Below are positions 11,327 through 23,431 of a stretch of DNA of 64,000 nt, one piece after another. Below the pieces are notes generated by a model. That model was not told where the DNA came from, made no database searches, and worked only from the letters and a program-made list of their open reading frames with translations. The stretch spans positions 186,001-250,000 of the forward strand of contig JAWPGT010000002.1 in NCBI GenBank assembly GCA_034638255.1, in the 5' to 3' direction. The position numbers were made by a program, and so were the translations under genes. This DNA comes from Coprinus comatus. Taxonomy: Eukaryota > Basidiomycota > Agaricomycetes > Agaricales > Agaricaceae. Position 1 is the stretch's first letter. Each line of letters starts with the position of its first letter.

Positions 11327-13136
11327 AGACCTTGAATTTGAGGCTTTGGAGCTTGAAGATGGGCTCGAAACTTATGCGGAACTTACTTACTTACCTGTGT
11401 ACTACTACTACTATTGAGGCCTGGGAGTCTGAGAGATCCACTATACCCCGAATTAGGATGTACGTTTGTGTATGGCTGTGTGATTGTTAGTAAGGCACAT
11501 ATTCCTATGCTTATCTGAAATTGAAAACCCTTCAATCCCAGAACACTCTTAAACGAGGTGTGGTATCGTGACGCTGGTATCATATGAGTCAAGAATACGT
11601 CATACCATCCATACTACTAAGCAGTGCAACTAACACACAGAGCTGTGTACATTGAACATATGATGTCATACAATACATAAAACGACACATGGGGGAGGTA
11701 TAGCCTGGTACAGCGTACCTGGTGTTTACGGTGGATATAAACCTACTGTTAATTTAGATAAAATATCAGCAAAAAGTGCAGGAGGTTTGGCAATGTCCGA
11801 GCTCTCGGACTACACACATTGGTGTCAATTTCTGGACGCTATCAGTGTTAAATTGGGAACTATTTAAGCTATAAATCATTAATCAGATTTTGATTATTAT
11901 AGCAGACCAACAGTTGATCACAGTCCAGACTTGTTGGTAGCTATGTCAATCGTGTCTTCGAGGCCGCTCGCTGTTCATCATAATCACAATCATAAACGTT
12001 GGACGGTCAGCGTTTCAAGCTTGCTTGGTTGTCACAACATGTCAACTACACGTCGATCAAATAATAGTGTTATGTATATATAAGCTTTTTTTTAATTTTT
12101 TTACGAAGGTGCCAATCACGGTCACAGTCATACAGGCGACGGAAGCCCGCTGCCCGACGCCTTAAGCCCTCGCTGAGTAGTGTAGTCGAGGTGTCACAGT
12201 TGTGAAACTGTAGTCTGTATATGATGTACGTCGTATGTCGTGCGTTGTGCAGGTGTTGTGCTCTATGTTGTATACTTCAGTACAATTAATTTCGGGTTCA
12301 ATGCTGGTTACGTTAAAGGTACCAGGGGTTCGCCTAGACTCGAGAATCGAGAACGTCAACTCTTAGCATGAATCAGTGTTTTTTTTTCAACTTGTGACCT
12401 TGTGGAGTTACTGAAAGTAGACACTAGACACTTGAAAAGGGTTTCAAAGATCACAAAGATGATGGTGATTTTTTTTTTTGTAGATTGGGATGTTCATGGT
12501 TGCGAAGACAGGAGTAACTAGTCAGCTCTCTCATCATGTTGTCGCGATTATCCGGAATTCTTCAGGAAGTTCTGGAAGCCTAAGGTTCAGGATATACATA
12601 TTATGTACACACTCGGTGCTCCGACTCCCGAGAAATGCTACAGGCTACAGCTCGGGCTGTACAATGTTTTCTCCACCTGTAGATGACGAAAATTAACCTT
12701 CGAGGAGATCTATTCTTGTGGGGGCTGAATGATCCCTAGATGGATGGATATCTTCTCGACTGGTGTCCTTGACATTTCACATATGGTGTCTGACTTTTGA
12801 TATATCTAAATGTGGCCTGGGATCAGAATGAGCTATTATTGGAACACAAAGTTTTCCTTGCATGCCCGTTTATAACGGTACATGGTTATGGTCACAGTGT
12901 CTCTCTCTCCTGTGCCTTGTCACCGCAACAGATGGAATTAGGCAGTTATCACTGATTGTTGGGAAAGGTTCGTGATTTGCAGGACCACGAGTTGACGTTG
13001 GACTGACATGGCGGTTAGAGGGTATTTAAGTAAGGGATGCCCTTCTCGGGTTTCTATCGGAACCTCTGTCTTTCATCCCATTTTGCTGGGTCGTATAAAC
13101 GTATACAAGATCGTATTTTGAAGGAAACGAGTTCTG
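11327..13136. other. Intergenic region between the two WW-domain genes
   Basis: No coding exon, RNA gene or mobile element is recognised in these 1.8 kb. Short open frames of 60-70 codons carry no domain sequence. The right 200 bp, ending at the start codon 13137, should contain the promoter of the second WW gene; a TATTTAAG motif near 13022 is a possible TATA-like element. Confidence 0.4.
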
Positions 13137-16100
13137 ATGGCGCAAACTACGACTGATGAGAAGGATCATGGGAGGCCTTTACCCCCCGGATGGCAGAAAA
13201 ATTGGAGTCAAGTGTAAGTTCAACTTTCATGGATTGTAATGCGAGCGATAATGAACAATTACCATCCCTTTTTTTCATAGTGCAAACAAATGGTGTGTCC
13301 TTAGCCTAGACAAGGATGAAGTCGGATGAACTAATGTCTCTATCATCATTGTAGGTATTATGTTGATACAACTACTGCACCTCCTACAATGTCTTTCGTC
13401 CATCCACTGGACTTGGAAACTTCTCAAAAACAACAAATACCTCAATCTCCCACCATGTATACAACGTCACCTATAGGAATGGGAAATCCTACTCCTCCAC
13501 CTTATGTAGCCGGAAACTCTGGTTCCAGCTCCGGTTCTCTTCAACATGCCAGGTTACCTTCCATCAGCAGCGTATCCTTATCTTCTCCACTCTCAAGTCC
13601 TAGAAGCTCAGTCATTATGTCTGTCGATCGGAAATCTACAACTGCTGGCGGTCCTATTCAAGGTTCACAACAAAGTACTCAAATGGCTCAAAGACGTGCA
13701 ACATCACCATTAAATCCTTTACCAAATCCACACGCATATCAGCATCAACGTCCTCAGTCTTCACATTCACAACATGTGTATTTACATCCTCAACCTATAC
13801 ATGCTGCCACTTTACCTTTACCTACGCCTCCTCAATCTGGGTCTGGATCTGCTACGAGTCCTCCTGGGACACCAAATACCAGTACTGTGTCTAATAATCC
13901 ATTAAATCCTCAACCTCAACCACAACCATATGTACACCCGAAATTACAAGTTGTAGCTGTTCCTCCTGCTCCTCATCAACCTCAAAGCAATAACGCGAAT
14001 TCAAATCCTAGTACTATATCCAACTCTCCATTGAATCCTCAACCACAGGCTCAACCTTATGCACACCAGAGTTCACAATATCCATCTTCCCCTCCTATGA
14101 GTACACAGGGTAATATCCCAAATCATCAATCTAATCCTAGCACGAGCACGATATCGAATTCTCCATTAAATTCTCAACCACAAGCTCAACCTTTCACACA
14201 TCCGTACCAACACTCGAATTCACACAATTCATATATTCCTTCTCCTCCTACAAGTCCTAATCAGAATCTAAACTCAAATCCATTGGCATCTTTACCTCAA
14301 CCACAATCCCAATCCCAACATCAACATCAACATCAGCCTCAGGCCTCACAACATGCTCCAGGTCCTGCGACTGTCACCGGTCCTGGGAAACCTGGAAAAC
14401 CAGGAAAGCCAGGGAAATTAGGAAAACCGGAGAAACCTGGAAAACCTACGTATGATATGCCTGTACCTGGTGTTAATCCTGATTCGAGTGTGTTATCTGT
14501 TTCTTCATCTAATACTACGAATTCTACTACGAATAGTATTATGGGGTTCCTACCTGGAAAATCAAAGAAGGATAAAGAGAAGGAGAAGAAGGAGAAGGAG
14601 AAGAAGAAGGAGAAGAAGGAGAAGAAGAAGAATAAGATTTCGTTTTTTGGAGAATCTGCTATGGATGATTTGAAAGCGCAACATCAACAGAATATGAACG
14701 CTATTGCTAATGGAATGCAACAATCTGCGACTATTGATTTGGGACTTAATGTTAATGCGAATGCTACGATGCAGTTTGCTGGGAATGTTGTTGGTGGATT
14801 GATTGGAACGCAATTGAATGAACAGACTGGAGGGTTATTAAATCCACAACAAACTGGAATTGGGATTGGTCTTACTGCTCAACAACAACAAATGAACAAC
14901 ATTGGCTTGTTGACGCAACAGCAAACTGGAATGATGAATCAACAGCAGATGCAGAATATGAATATGGTTAATCAACAAATGCAACTTAACGCTCAAGCCC
15001 AAGCCCAAGCTCAAGTAGACATGACTACGGATTTAGCGGGGAATTTGGTTGGAAATTTGGCGGGTTCGTTGTTGGGATTGGATGACAATGGGGACGGGAA
15101 TGGGGACAGTATGTTTGGTTTAGGTGATGGTTTGGCGGATGTGACAGGTATGATGGGTCAATTGGGTCTACAAACAACTACTGCAGATGCGAACGCTATG
15201 GGTATGAGTATGGGCATGGGTATGAATAATATGGCAGGTCAAGCCATGCGAAACGTCAATCAACCTCTCCCACCTGGTGTAATCGACTTTCGAAACATCG
15301 GAAAGAAAACCAAAAATGCATTATCAAGCGCATTATATCTTACAACTGGAGTTACACCACAAGATTGGGCGGGTTTCAGGGGTAGAATGAAGATTGCGTT
15401 TTCTGGAGTTCCACTTAGTGAAATTGGAATTGATGCTAAACAGTTGGAATCTGTTCTTGCTGGTCAACCTGGTGCTAATTATCAAGGCGTAATTAATGCT
15501 TTGATGATCCAACAACAGAAACGACAGATTATGGCTATGCAAGGAAAGGCGGTGGTTAATATTGATTACCAAGGATTGATTAAACAGGTTCAGAAGATGC
15601 AGGTGGCGGCAAATAATAAACGACAGCAAATAATGGCTATGAATGCTGGCGCGCAAGGTGTGGTTTTGAATAATCCGATGATCGGGATGCAGGGAACGCA
15701 AATGGGTATGGGTATGAGTATGGGTATGGGTATGAATGGAATGCAAACGGGGATGATGGGACAGAGTAGCCTTGCGCAACAGCAGGCTATGCTTCAGCAG
15801 CAGATTGCATTGGAGAAACAGAAGTTGCTGCAGATGCAAACTACAATGGGGCAAACCCAAGGTGGAATGGGACAAATGACGATGAATCAAAGAGGAATGA
15901 GACAATCGTCGATGAACCAAGGTGGCATGGGGATGGGGATGAACGTTAACAATGGTATGACGATGGGACAAAATCCAATAATCAACCAAGGCATGGTGGG
16001 TCAACGACAAATAACTAACCAAGGTATGATGGGAATGGGACAAATGCCGATGGTGATGAATCAAGGAACGACGGGCAAGCAGAAGAAAATGAGTGGTCAG

Positions 16101-16925
16101 ATGTCGTCAGGTCAGCAGTTTGGGACAATGAGTGGTCCCCAACAACAAATGCAGAGTATGAGTATGGGATACAGGACGCAACCGGCGAAGGTTAAAAAGA
16201 ACAAAACGTTACCTCCTCCTGGTCAGTTGCCAAAGAAGAAGAATAAAGCTACTAAGATGCAAGCTCAGCAAGCTGGCGGGTCAGGTGGACAGATGATGGT
16301 ATCAGCTCAGTATAATGTGAATGTGCAGCAGGGTGGGATGGTCGAGGCAGCTGGCAGGGGTGGTGGAGCTGGGGCAGACGTCATGGGCGGACAAGGAGCG
16401 AGTATAGGAGAGCAGTATAACTTGTATTTGGCGGGTCAGCAACAAGAGCAGAGCGACGATTCGGATTCAGACGATAGTGATGACGATTCAGACTCTAGCG
16501 ACGATTCTACTGAAGATGAAGATCAACAAGTTGATGTTTACGCACAGTTTAACTTGCCACAAGAGGGTCAAATGCAGCAAATGAATCAACTTCAAATGCA
16601 ACAAACGCAGCAGACTCAAGTTGAGCAAACACAACAAATGGCGCAGATGCAACAGGCGCAACAAGCGCAACAGATAGAGCAGATGCAACAGGCGCAACAG
16701 ATGGTGCAGATGCAACAAGCGCAGCAGATGGAGCAAATGCAACAAATGCAGATGGAACAATACCAGCAGATGCAACGGATGCAGATGGAGCAAATGCAAC
16801 AGATGCAACAGCAGCAAATGCAGAATGAGCAATATAACGTGCAGGCTCAGGAGTTGCAAATCAACATGGAGTTTGGGGATATGAATGTCGGTTATAGCGA
16901 AGTGTCGTACAGTAGCGAGCTGTAG
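13137..16925 (+). CDS. Very large low-complexity WW-domain protein with a 12-nt microexon
   Basis: Exons 13137-13213, 13281-13292 (only 12 nt) and 13355-16925 give 1,219 residues. The microexon encodes A-N-K plus part of W and is needed to complete the WW domain (about residues 13-47: LPPGW, NKWYYVD). The position of the second domain tryptophan is Phe (MSFVHP), so ligand binding may be altered. The rest is a chain of biased regions: Ser/Pro/Gln repeats to about residue 390 with recurrent NPLNPQPQ-like units and a GKPGKPGK run; a Lys/Glu coil at about 432-458; Met/Gly/Gln-rich sequence; a more ordered block around 680-770 containing NIGKKTKNAL and TPQDWAGFRGRMK; an Asp/Ser acidic tract at about 1063-1085; and a Gln/Met repeat region to about 1192. 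This composition favours phase-separating or scaffold behaviour, which is inference. No family name is recognised. Confidence 0.82.
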
Positions 16926-16947
16926 TTATATATATATGTAATATCAC

Positions 16948-16968
16948 ATGATTATTGTTCTTTTCTAA
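16948..16968 (+). promoter_or_regulatory. Six-codon uORF overlapping the lipase start codon (TAATG)
   Basis: An ATG at 16948 opens a six-codon frame ending with TAA at 16966-16968. The last A of this stop is the first base of the proposed lipase ATG at 16968-16970. If the mRNA starts upstream of 16948 this would allow termination-reinitiation at TAATG. Whether the mRNA includes the uORF is unknown. Confidence 0.4.
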
Positions 16969-19844
16969 TGACCACCAACTGGGATGGCTACACAAGACAG
17001 GGCCTTGATCTCGCAACAACTGCTACGTCCTTTGGTTTCTCTGCCGTGAAGCGTGGAACAAGATTTGGTGTATGTGGAGTATCATTCAACGCTGGGAAAT
17101 GTATCTGACTATAGATTAGTTCCGAATTGCACGTGGTATAACCGACACGGCAGTAGGGGTGACCAGTACGGTCGTCGATCATGCATTCTTTGGCGGTAGC
17201 ACCGTTGTCCGCTCTGTGACCGACTCGGTCGTGGACTCGTTCTTTACTGTTGCCGAGCAGCTGGCTCTTGCTCCCATCCGCTTTTCAGAATATATAACCT
17301 CAACCTCCCTTATTGCCGCACATAGCTCTATTAATGTCCTCTCCGTCATATTCCCAGGAAGCAGTGAGGCTAGCTTCTCTCTCGTCTCCTTTATCACACT
17401 TGTCCGAAGAGAATGGTCAGATAGAGATGGTGTGCTTCCCAAGAAGAACTATGGCTTGACACAAGTGGCGAGAGCAATTGTCGCCTGGGTTGCTCTTCAG
17501 GGCGTTACACAGGAATGGGGAGAAACGAGATGGTTTGAATATCTCAAGGAGCTCGATGTGAAGGAGAAAGATGAGAGATTGGACCACCCTCCTCCTCCAA
17601 GACCAAGGCATCTCTCTCGCAGGTGCGTTGAGGAATTACATACGACGTTGTGTCCTCACTCAACATCGTCTAGAAATTCTCGTATACGAGTAACATCAGA
17701 TGTCATATTCCCTGGTGAAGGAGGTCCTCAGATTATATCTGCAGATATTGGTGAATTGCCTCCAAGCACAACTTCAGGCCTTCCAAATCACTCTAGAACC
17801 TCGACTATATCTTCTCTTTCCTCTCTTTCCTCTCTTTCAATGCATCCCATAAATAATTATACTCCAACATCTCCAAATTTATCTCGCGCTCCTTCGTTTC
17901 AACATATTTCGCGGACGCCATCTTATTTAACACTAACATCATCAGCATCTATTTATTCACATCCACATTCACGTTCAAGATCCCATTCACTTCAACAACC
18001 CATATTCCCATTTCCCACTGCACATTCCTGTGAACAACAGGAAGTACCATTATCTGAACTTAAACTTACCCTTCGACGATTATCCAAGATGGTATTAGCA
18101 GGATACGGTGGAGCATCTTTATTATTCTTTGGGGTAACACCTTACGGAAAGAGTACTAATCGAAAAGGAGAAGCGAGGGAAATGAGAGAAGAAGAAGATA
18201 AACTTGCAAATGCCATTAATGCTGCTGAAGATGAAGCTGAAGGTGTAGAAACAAATGTTCCACCTCAACCTAAATATTCTTGGTGGGATCAATTATTGGG
18301 AAAACATGATCAAGAAATATTTTTGAGATCGGTGGAAAGTGATGAAGAGGATAATAGTATTCGTAATCGTAATCATACAAAGGAGAAGGAGAAAGCTAAT
18401 ACTGCTAATAATACTAGAGAGAAAATGAAGTCTTATGCTAAAATTGGATCAGAACATCTTTTGCCGCGATTTTGGGTTCTTACTGATCATGGACGAGGAG
18501 AAATTGTTCTTGTTCTTCGAGGTACGTTTTGGAATATTCTTTAATATTTGTAACCTTGATACTTAAGCATGCCTATCTAGGCACTATGTCCTTAAACGAA
18601 ATAGCAGTTGATTTAACATGCGAAGCAGAAGGATTTGAACCTGGACAAACTCAAGACTTAGGCATCGATGAGGAAGATTCAATACCTGGAATGTTCACTT
18701 CATCACGAGAGAAACAAGAACCAGAAAGTAGTGACAATGATAAACGGAGAAAGAAACCTCGATACCATGTCCATTCAGGAATGTTGAGAATGGCAAAAGC
18801 GATGGGTGATGTAGGTAAACCTGTACAAATTGCCGTACAAGAAGCATTATATCACAATCCTGGTTTCGGTAAGTATATTGGAAGTGTCATTTAGCAAGTG
18901 GAGTGATTTTAATATCAATATTTAATATAGATCTTGTACTTTGTGGACATAGTTTAGGTGCTGGTGTAGCTGCTTTATTAGGGTTGATGTGGGCGGATCC
19001 AGCTACGTGTCTTACAGTCCATTCGAGTGGACTTCCTATTGGTAGAAGACTTTCCGTGTATTGCTTTGCACCACCGTACGTTCTCTCATTCTCACTCATT
19101 ATCTAATTCTAATCAACAAAAACAGTGCCTTATCGGATGCCAATTTGAGCCGCCTTGCCAAAAGTCTTGTTACATCTTTCGTTTATTCTAATGATGTCGT
19201 TGCTCGTCTCTCGTTGGGTTCTGTAAGAGATTTGAGAAATGCGGCATTGTGGTTATGTGAAGCTGAAGAAGGTAAACATAGTTATGGTGAGAAATTTGGT
19301 GGTGGAAGGTTGAGAGAAGATGGTTGGTCTGCTGTTATTAAGAGAGCTAAATCTTGGAAAGAAGGAAAATGGAATGAGAGGTGATATGGAATGGGTAAGT
19401 TTTTTTATTCTTTTTTTCTATGCATATATTTTGTTTATTTTTTTTTGTTGAATTTTCAAAAGTTTATTGCCGTGAGAAAGACGCTGGAAGCTAATATGCA
19501 GAATCAAGATATGTTCCCACCTGGTCGTGTACTTTGGGCTATGAGGAATAGTGAATTACATCCAAAACATCAAACCCATTCTCATGATCGTCAACATCGT
19601 AGAACAGTACAAGACGATAAAGATAAAGATAAATTACGTTTGTTTGAAGTTTTGGATGTGGAGAAAGTATTTGATCAATTGTTGTTTGCTAGGAACATGC
19701 TTACGTGCGTTCTCTTTTCTATTATTATTCTTCATTCTTCTCCTTTATTTTTTTTTTTCGATTTCTGAATACTAATGAATTGTTTACGTTAACAGTGCTC
19801 ACATGCCTCATCAATATGATCGTGCGCTTCATGATCTACTATAA
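16968..19844 (+). CDS. Class 3 (alpha/beta-hydrolase) lipase, sn-1 diacylglycerol lipase-like, possible frameshift
   Basis: Exons 16968-17069, 17120-18521, 18581-18868, 18931-19075, 19126-19380, 19477-19704 and 19796-19844 preserve the frame (822 residues). The nucleophile elbow GHSLGAG places the catalytic Ser at about residue 605, at the start of exon 4. The N-terminal part (ATSFGFSAVKRG, FRIARGITDTAVG) and the late KTLEANMQN...PPGRVLWAMR block are typical of fungal DAG-lipase-like proteins that hydrolyse acylglycerols at membranes. A long Ser-rich insert lies at about residues 190-300. Oddity: a better splice, donor GTAAGT at 19395 to AG at 19462, would yield the family-like MEWFIAVRKT joined to KTLEANM, but is one base out of frame with exon 5. 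So either the 96-nt intron 19381-19476 is used or there is a one-base indel near 19373-19390. The gene starts only 42 bp after the preceding stop codon. Confidence 0.8.
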
Positions 19845-20055
19845 GTACTTGATATAATCGTTTGATGATTTGCTCTTGCTTTTTGGTATTTGCTTTTTTG
19901 CTGATGGAAGGAATGGAAATTTGTAACATTAGAATATATATACGCATCACATATATACTCTATACATGTATTATATATATCACAAAATATCACAACAAAA
20001 AACACAAGACAAAAGAGAAAGAGAAAATCGTAAAAAGGTCGACAAGCATAATAAA

Positions 20056-22411
20056 TTACGGTTTTTCATGAATGTCAACGTCTACCGCTTGTTTCTCGTC
20101 TACCCAAGTGCTAGGATCAAGAGAAGATGAAGTTGATTCATCCAAATTGATGTTGGGAACAGGACCTGTAAACCAATGTACACCTCCATATTTAGGAAAG
20201 TAATACCAAATGACGGAAAGAAGTAAGGTTCCACCAATTACGACTACTGAGTAATTCATTTCTTGTGCATTTTGGATTGGTGATTCTGGGAATAGGAAAA
20301 TGATACCCATTATAGTCATAAAAATGACAGCGATAATGGCAACTGGTAAACTCTAAATAAAAAAAATGAAAATAGACTATTCAATTTTTTATCATTTGTG
20401 TGAAAGAGAAAACAAAACGCACGAAAATACCCAAATTGAAAGGACCAGGTTGGAATTCTTTACCACTAGTAAATCGAACGATTATGGGAATAGAATAAGC
20501 CACATAAAGAGCTGTAACAGACATGGAGAAAACAGCATTGATAGCTTGATCACCAGCAAATACTAGAAGACCAAGAACTAGTGAAAGTAATGCGATTACC
20601 CAAACTGAGTTGACGGGTGTTTTAGTGTAGGAATTCATCTTGTATAACACTTTGGAAAAGGGGAGAGCTGTTTGGTAATATTACGTATGGGTTGTTAGTT
20701 TTAAGTCTAAAAAAAGAGGTTTGGGATTGGAAAAAGAAACTTGTAAACTTGCCTCCATCACGACTGAATGCGAATGTTTGTCGGCTTGCGGCGAGTAACA
20801 TACTTGATCCCATCATATATCTACGCAGTCCCCCAATTGATTTCAATAAACAAATAAGTTACAAATAAGAAAAGAAACTCACTGCACGAGGACAACCAAA
20901 ACCCATAAACCCAATGTCCCATTCCTGCCAAATGAATTGGCAAAAATTTGAGCCATAGGCTGATCACTGTCGTAAAGACCTTGCAGATCAGTACCCATAC
21001 AGAACGCAAGCGACATATTGATTGCTACATTGTTTTATACATTTTTGTTAGTAATGAGAATTAGGAGTAAGAGGATAATTTATTTACCCCATCCTAGGAG
21101 ACCAGCTATACCGATAGCACCGACAATTGCCCATGGAACAGCCGTACTAGCGTTAGAAGCCTCTTCACTAATGTGAACACTGGAGTCGAAAGAGCCTAGA
21201 GTATAAATGTTGATGAGCTTTTCTTTCGTTGTGGTACATGGAGAGAGAGAAAGTTTACAGATAGTCCAAAGGGGTGCTAGGAAACTGTATATGAATGCAA
21301 ATCCATTAGGATAACCACTGACTTTAGTGTGATAGCAATTAGTAAATATTAAAACGGAGGTAAAGGTGGGTAGATGAAACGTACAGTTTGTAAATTCCCC
21401 TAATGCAACATGTGCACTATTTTTAAACTCGCTTGGAGTCGCGATAGGAAGTGCGATGATGATGGCCAAGCAAAATCTAGAATCAGGTCAATCATGTTGG
21501 TTTCTTTTTGACATATTTGTATTTGCTCACAAAACATTGAGGATAATGTAAAGTGATTGAAGGCGTGCGAGAATCTTAGTCCCCAAACAACAGACGAACG
21601 CATGGCTGACAATGACGGCCGCAAATACGCCACTATAATAAGGTGGAGGGGGAAAGTAAGAGTTTAGAAGCAATGATAACATCGAAATCAAAGATAGAAC
21701 GTACAAGGTTCGTGCATTTGTGATCTCAAATCTTCCTTCTGTCCCAATTGTAACGGCCGCCATAATCTGAACAGCTGCTCCCCAATCAATAGATGAAACT
21801 GCCGCAATAGATCCAATGGTATTCGCGTCTAATCGTGTGCGTCGTGGTGAGATTATCTGTTTTCCTATATATAATCTAAGACTCACATCCTACAACCCAG
21901 CAAAGCAAATTTTTCCATCTATCAGACGCCAAAGTATGGGTCCAGAAATAGAGCTATGGGAGAATATTAGATTTTGTTGGTTAGAACTTAAGAGGAAAAG
22001 GGATACTCACACCACCAGATGTTGGTGCAGCAGAGGCAAGTTCGGCCATAGACATACCAACGAACAAAACGAAGATACTAGCAACCAACCACTTGAAAAT
22101 TAAATCCAATGTCCCTCAGTATGGAAAATAGAATGAGAATGATAAGGTATACATACTCCCCAAACCATCGCAGGGCCTCCTCCATTGGGAATTGCATAAA
22201 ATAGCACAGACGAGATAGAGGGTACTAATCCAATAATTGAAAAAGCAATCCCGAAGACCTGATGGTAAGAAATATAAGCGTTTGAGTTGAAATATTGCTT
22301 GATACGTACTTCAAAAGGTGTGAACTCTCGTTTGAATTCTTGTTTGTACCCCAAAGCTGCCAATAATGCTTCATCCGCCCGAAGAACGTTGTCCATAGCT
22401 ATTTGTGTCAT
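20056..22411 (-). CDS. APC-superfamily amino acid/GABA/choline permease
   Basis: Thirteen exons: 22411-22310, 22258-22157, 22091-22011, 21953-21887, 21828-21705, 21632-21531, 21476-21385, 21321-21259, 21195-21088, 21024-20883, 20820-20753, 20667-20423, 20352-20056; 530 residues. The N-terminus ends in REFTPFE before TM1. About twelve hydrophobic helices follow, with family landmarks in order: FGIAFSIIGL..SI, GGGPAMVWGW, ASAAPTSGGLYFW, ANTIGSIAAVSSIDW, SVHISEEASNA, RQTFAFSRDGALPFS and YSIPI. The match is to the fungal amino acid-choline transporter group (Uga4/Hnm1-like) at the plasma or vacuolar membrane; the substrate cannot be read from sequence. The intron at 20668-20752 has a GC donor (G|GCAAGT), and the junction restores the conserved RDGALPFS, so it is a true GC-AG intron. 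It is convergent with the lipase, 211 bp apart. Confidence 0.9.
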
Positions 22412-22850
22412 AGTTGGAAAAGAAAAATTTGTATTAGGGTAAGATCAGAGGATATCGGCCAGCTTAAAACTAGCTAGGAGACTGGGGAAGGAGGAACCAA
22501 GTCTAAGTCTGAATCGGCTATCCGTGGATTTTTCTGATGCCAAAAAACCTGATAAACACATTTTCCATATGGATGCAAATCCATTTGATAAGATAATTAT
22601 AGATCTTTGTTTGGCTCTGATATCATTTCGCTCTTTCGTTGGAATTTATAGAAATGGTACACAAGGACTTACTTGCAATGTATTTCGTCGGGGGATAGCT
22701 TAGCGTTTAACGAATGTAGATCATCTAAGATTACGTGTTTTTTTGAGAATACCAAGAATAATACATGTTCAGTGTCCTATGCAGCAGGCAAAGTAGGAAG
22801 TGCATCCACCAGTGAACTGAATTGACACCGTTCGTGTTGGGGGAATGAGG
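22412..22850. other. Permease promoter and Spt4 3' flank
   Basis: The 439-bp region contains the upstream region of the permease gene, which is transcribed to the left, and the 3' flank of Spt4. No exon or repeat is recognised. Confidence 0.4.
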
Positions 22851-23318
22851 TTAATCGAGGTCAGTTTGATCGCGAGGCCGGTACTTGATGCCTCGGTTGT
22901 CAAGTTCAGCCTCAATATCTTCTGGTACACGTCCCTTGACGTGTACAGCGTACATTCCTCGCACATATTTAGCTAGAATGTGTTTTAACTACTGAGTGAG
23001 TCCATACGTTTTGAATTAAAGAACTCACATGTTCTCTGCCACCTTGCTACCCAGCTATTCTCAGGGTCAATAACGGCGATAATTCCGTCAAAATATGTTG
23101 TAGTACATTGTTGTACACGATCTTGACTGCCTTTCATCTATTTGAAGGGCAATTACAACCTGATGGGTTTGACAATGTTAATTAAGGCATACTTGCATGA
23201 TTTCTTCACAGTTAGGACACCCTGATCTCTTGAAATCACCCGGAGTCAGAATAATTGAACATAGCAAACATGCTCGAAGAGTTTTACTTCTGGCTTGGGG
23301 AGGGATAGGTGCGGACAT
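22851..23318 (-). CDS. spt4: Transcription elongation factor Spt4
   Basis: Exons 23318-23193, 23137-23029 and 22972-22851 give 118 residues, the usual length. Zinc ligands are Cys17, Cys20, Cys34 and Cys37 (CLLC and CPNC). The central YFDGIIAVIDPENSWVARWQR block and the following KYVRGMYAVHV strand are Spt4 signatures. Spt4 pairs with Spt5 (the DSIF complex) to keep RNA polymerase II processive on chromatin, and also affects Pol I transcription. It is transcribed away from the Hem25 gene with 113 bp between start codons. Confidence 0.95.
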
Positions 23319-23431
23319 GGTGGTTGTGCAAGTGAGAGAGAGGTATTGAAATCACGTTACTCGGCCATCAAAAGTGACGATTGAAATCTCTCCCGGAACT
23401 TTGTGCGAAAGGATTCTAATCATCATCCTTC
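23319..23431. promoter_or_regulatory. 113-bp bidirectional promoter region, Spt4/Hem25
   Basis: The start codons at 23318 (-) and 23432 (+) are separated by 113 bp, so both transcription starts and 5' leaders must fit here or overlap. No TATA box is evident. Confidence 0.55.

Noticed and set aside
15333..16064. 243-codon open frame antisense to the giant WW gene
   Set aside because: It is His/Leu/Ser-rich because it mirrors the Gln/Met/Gly repeats of the plus-strand exon; no domain and no independent signals.
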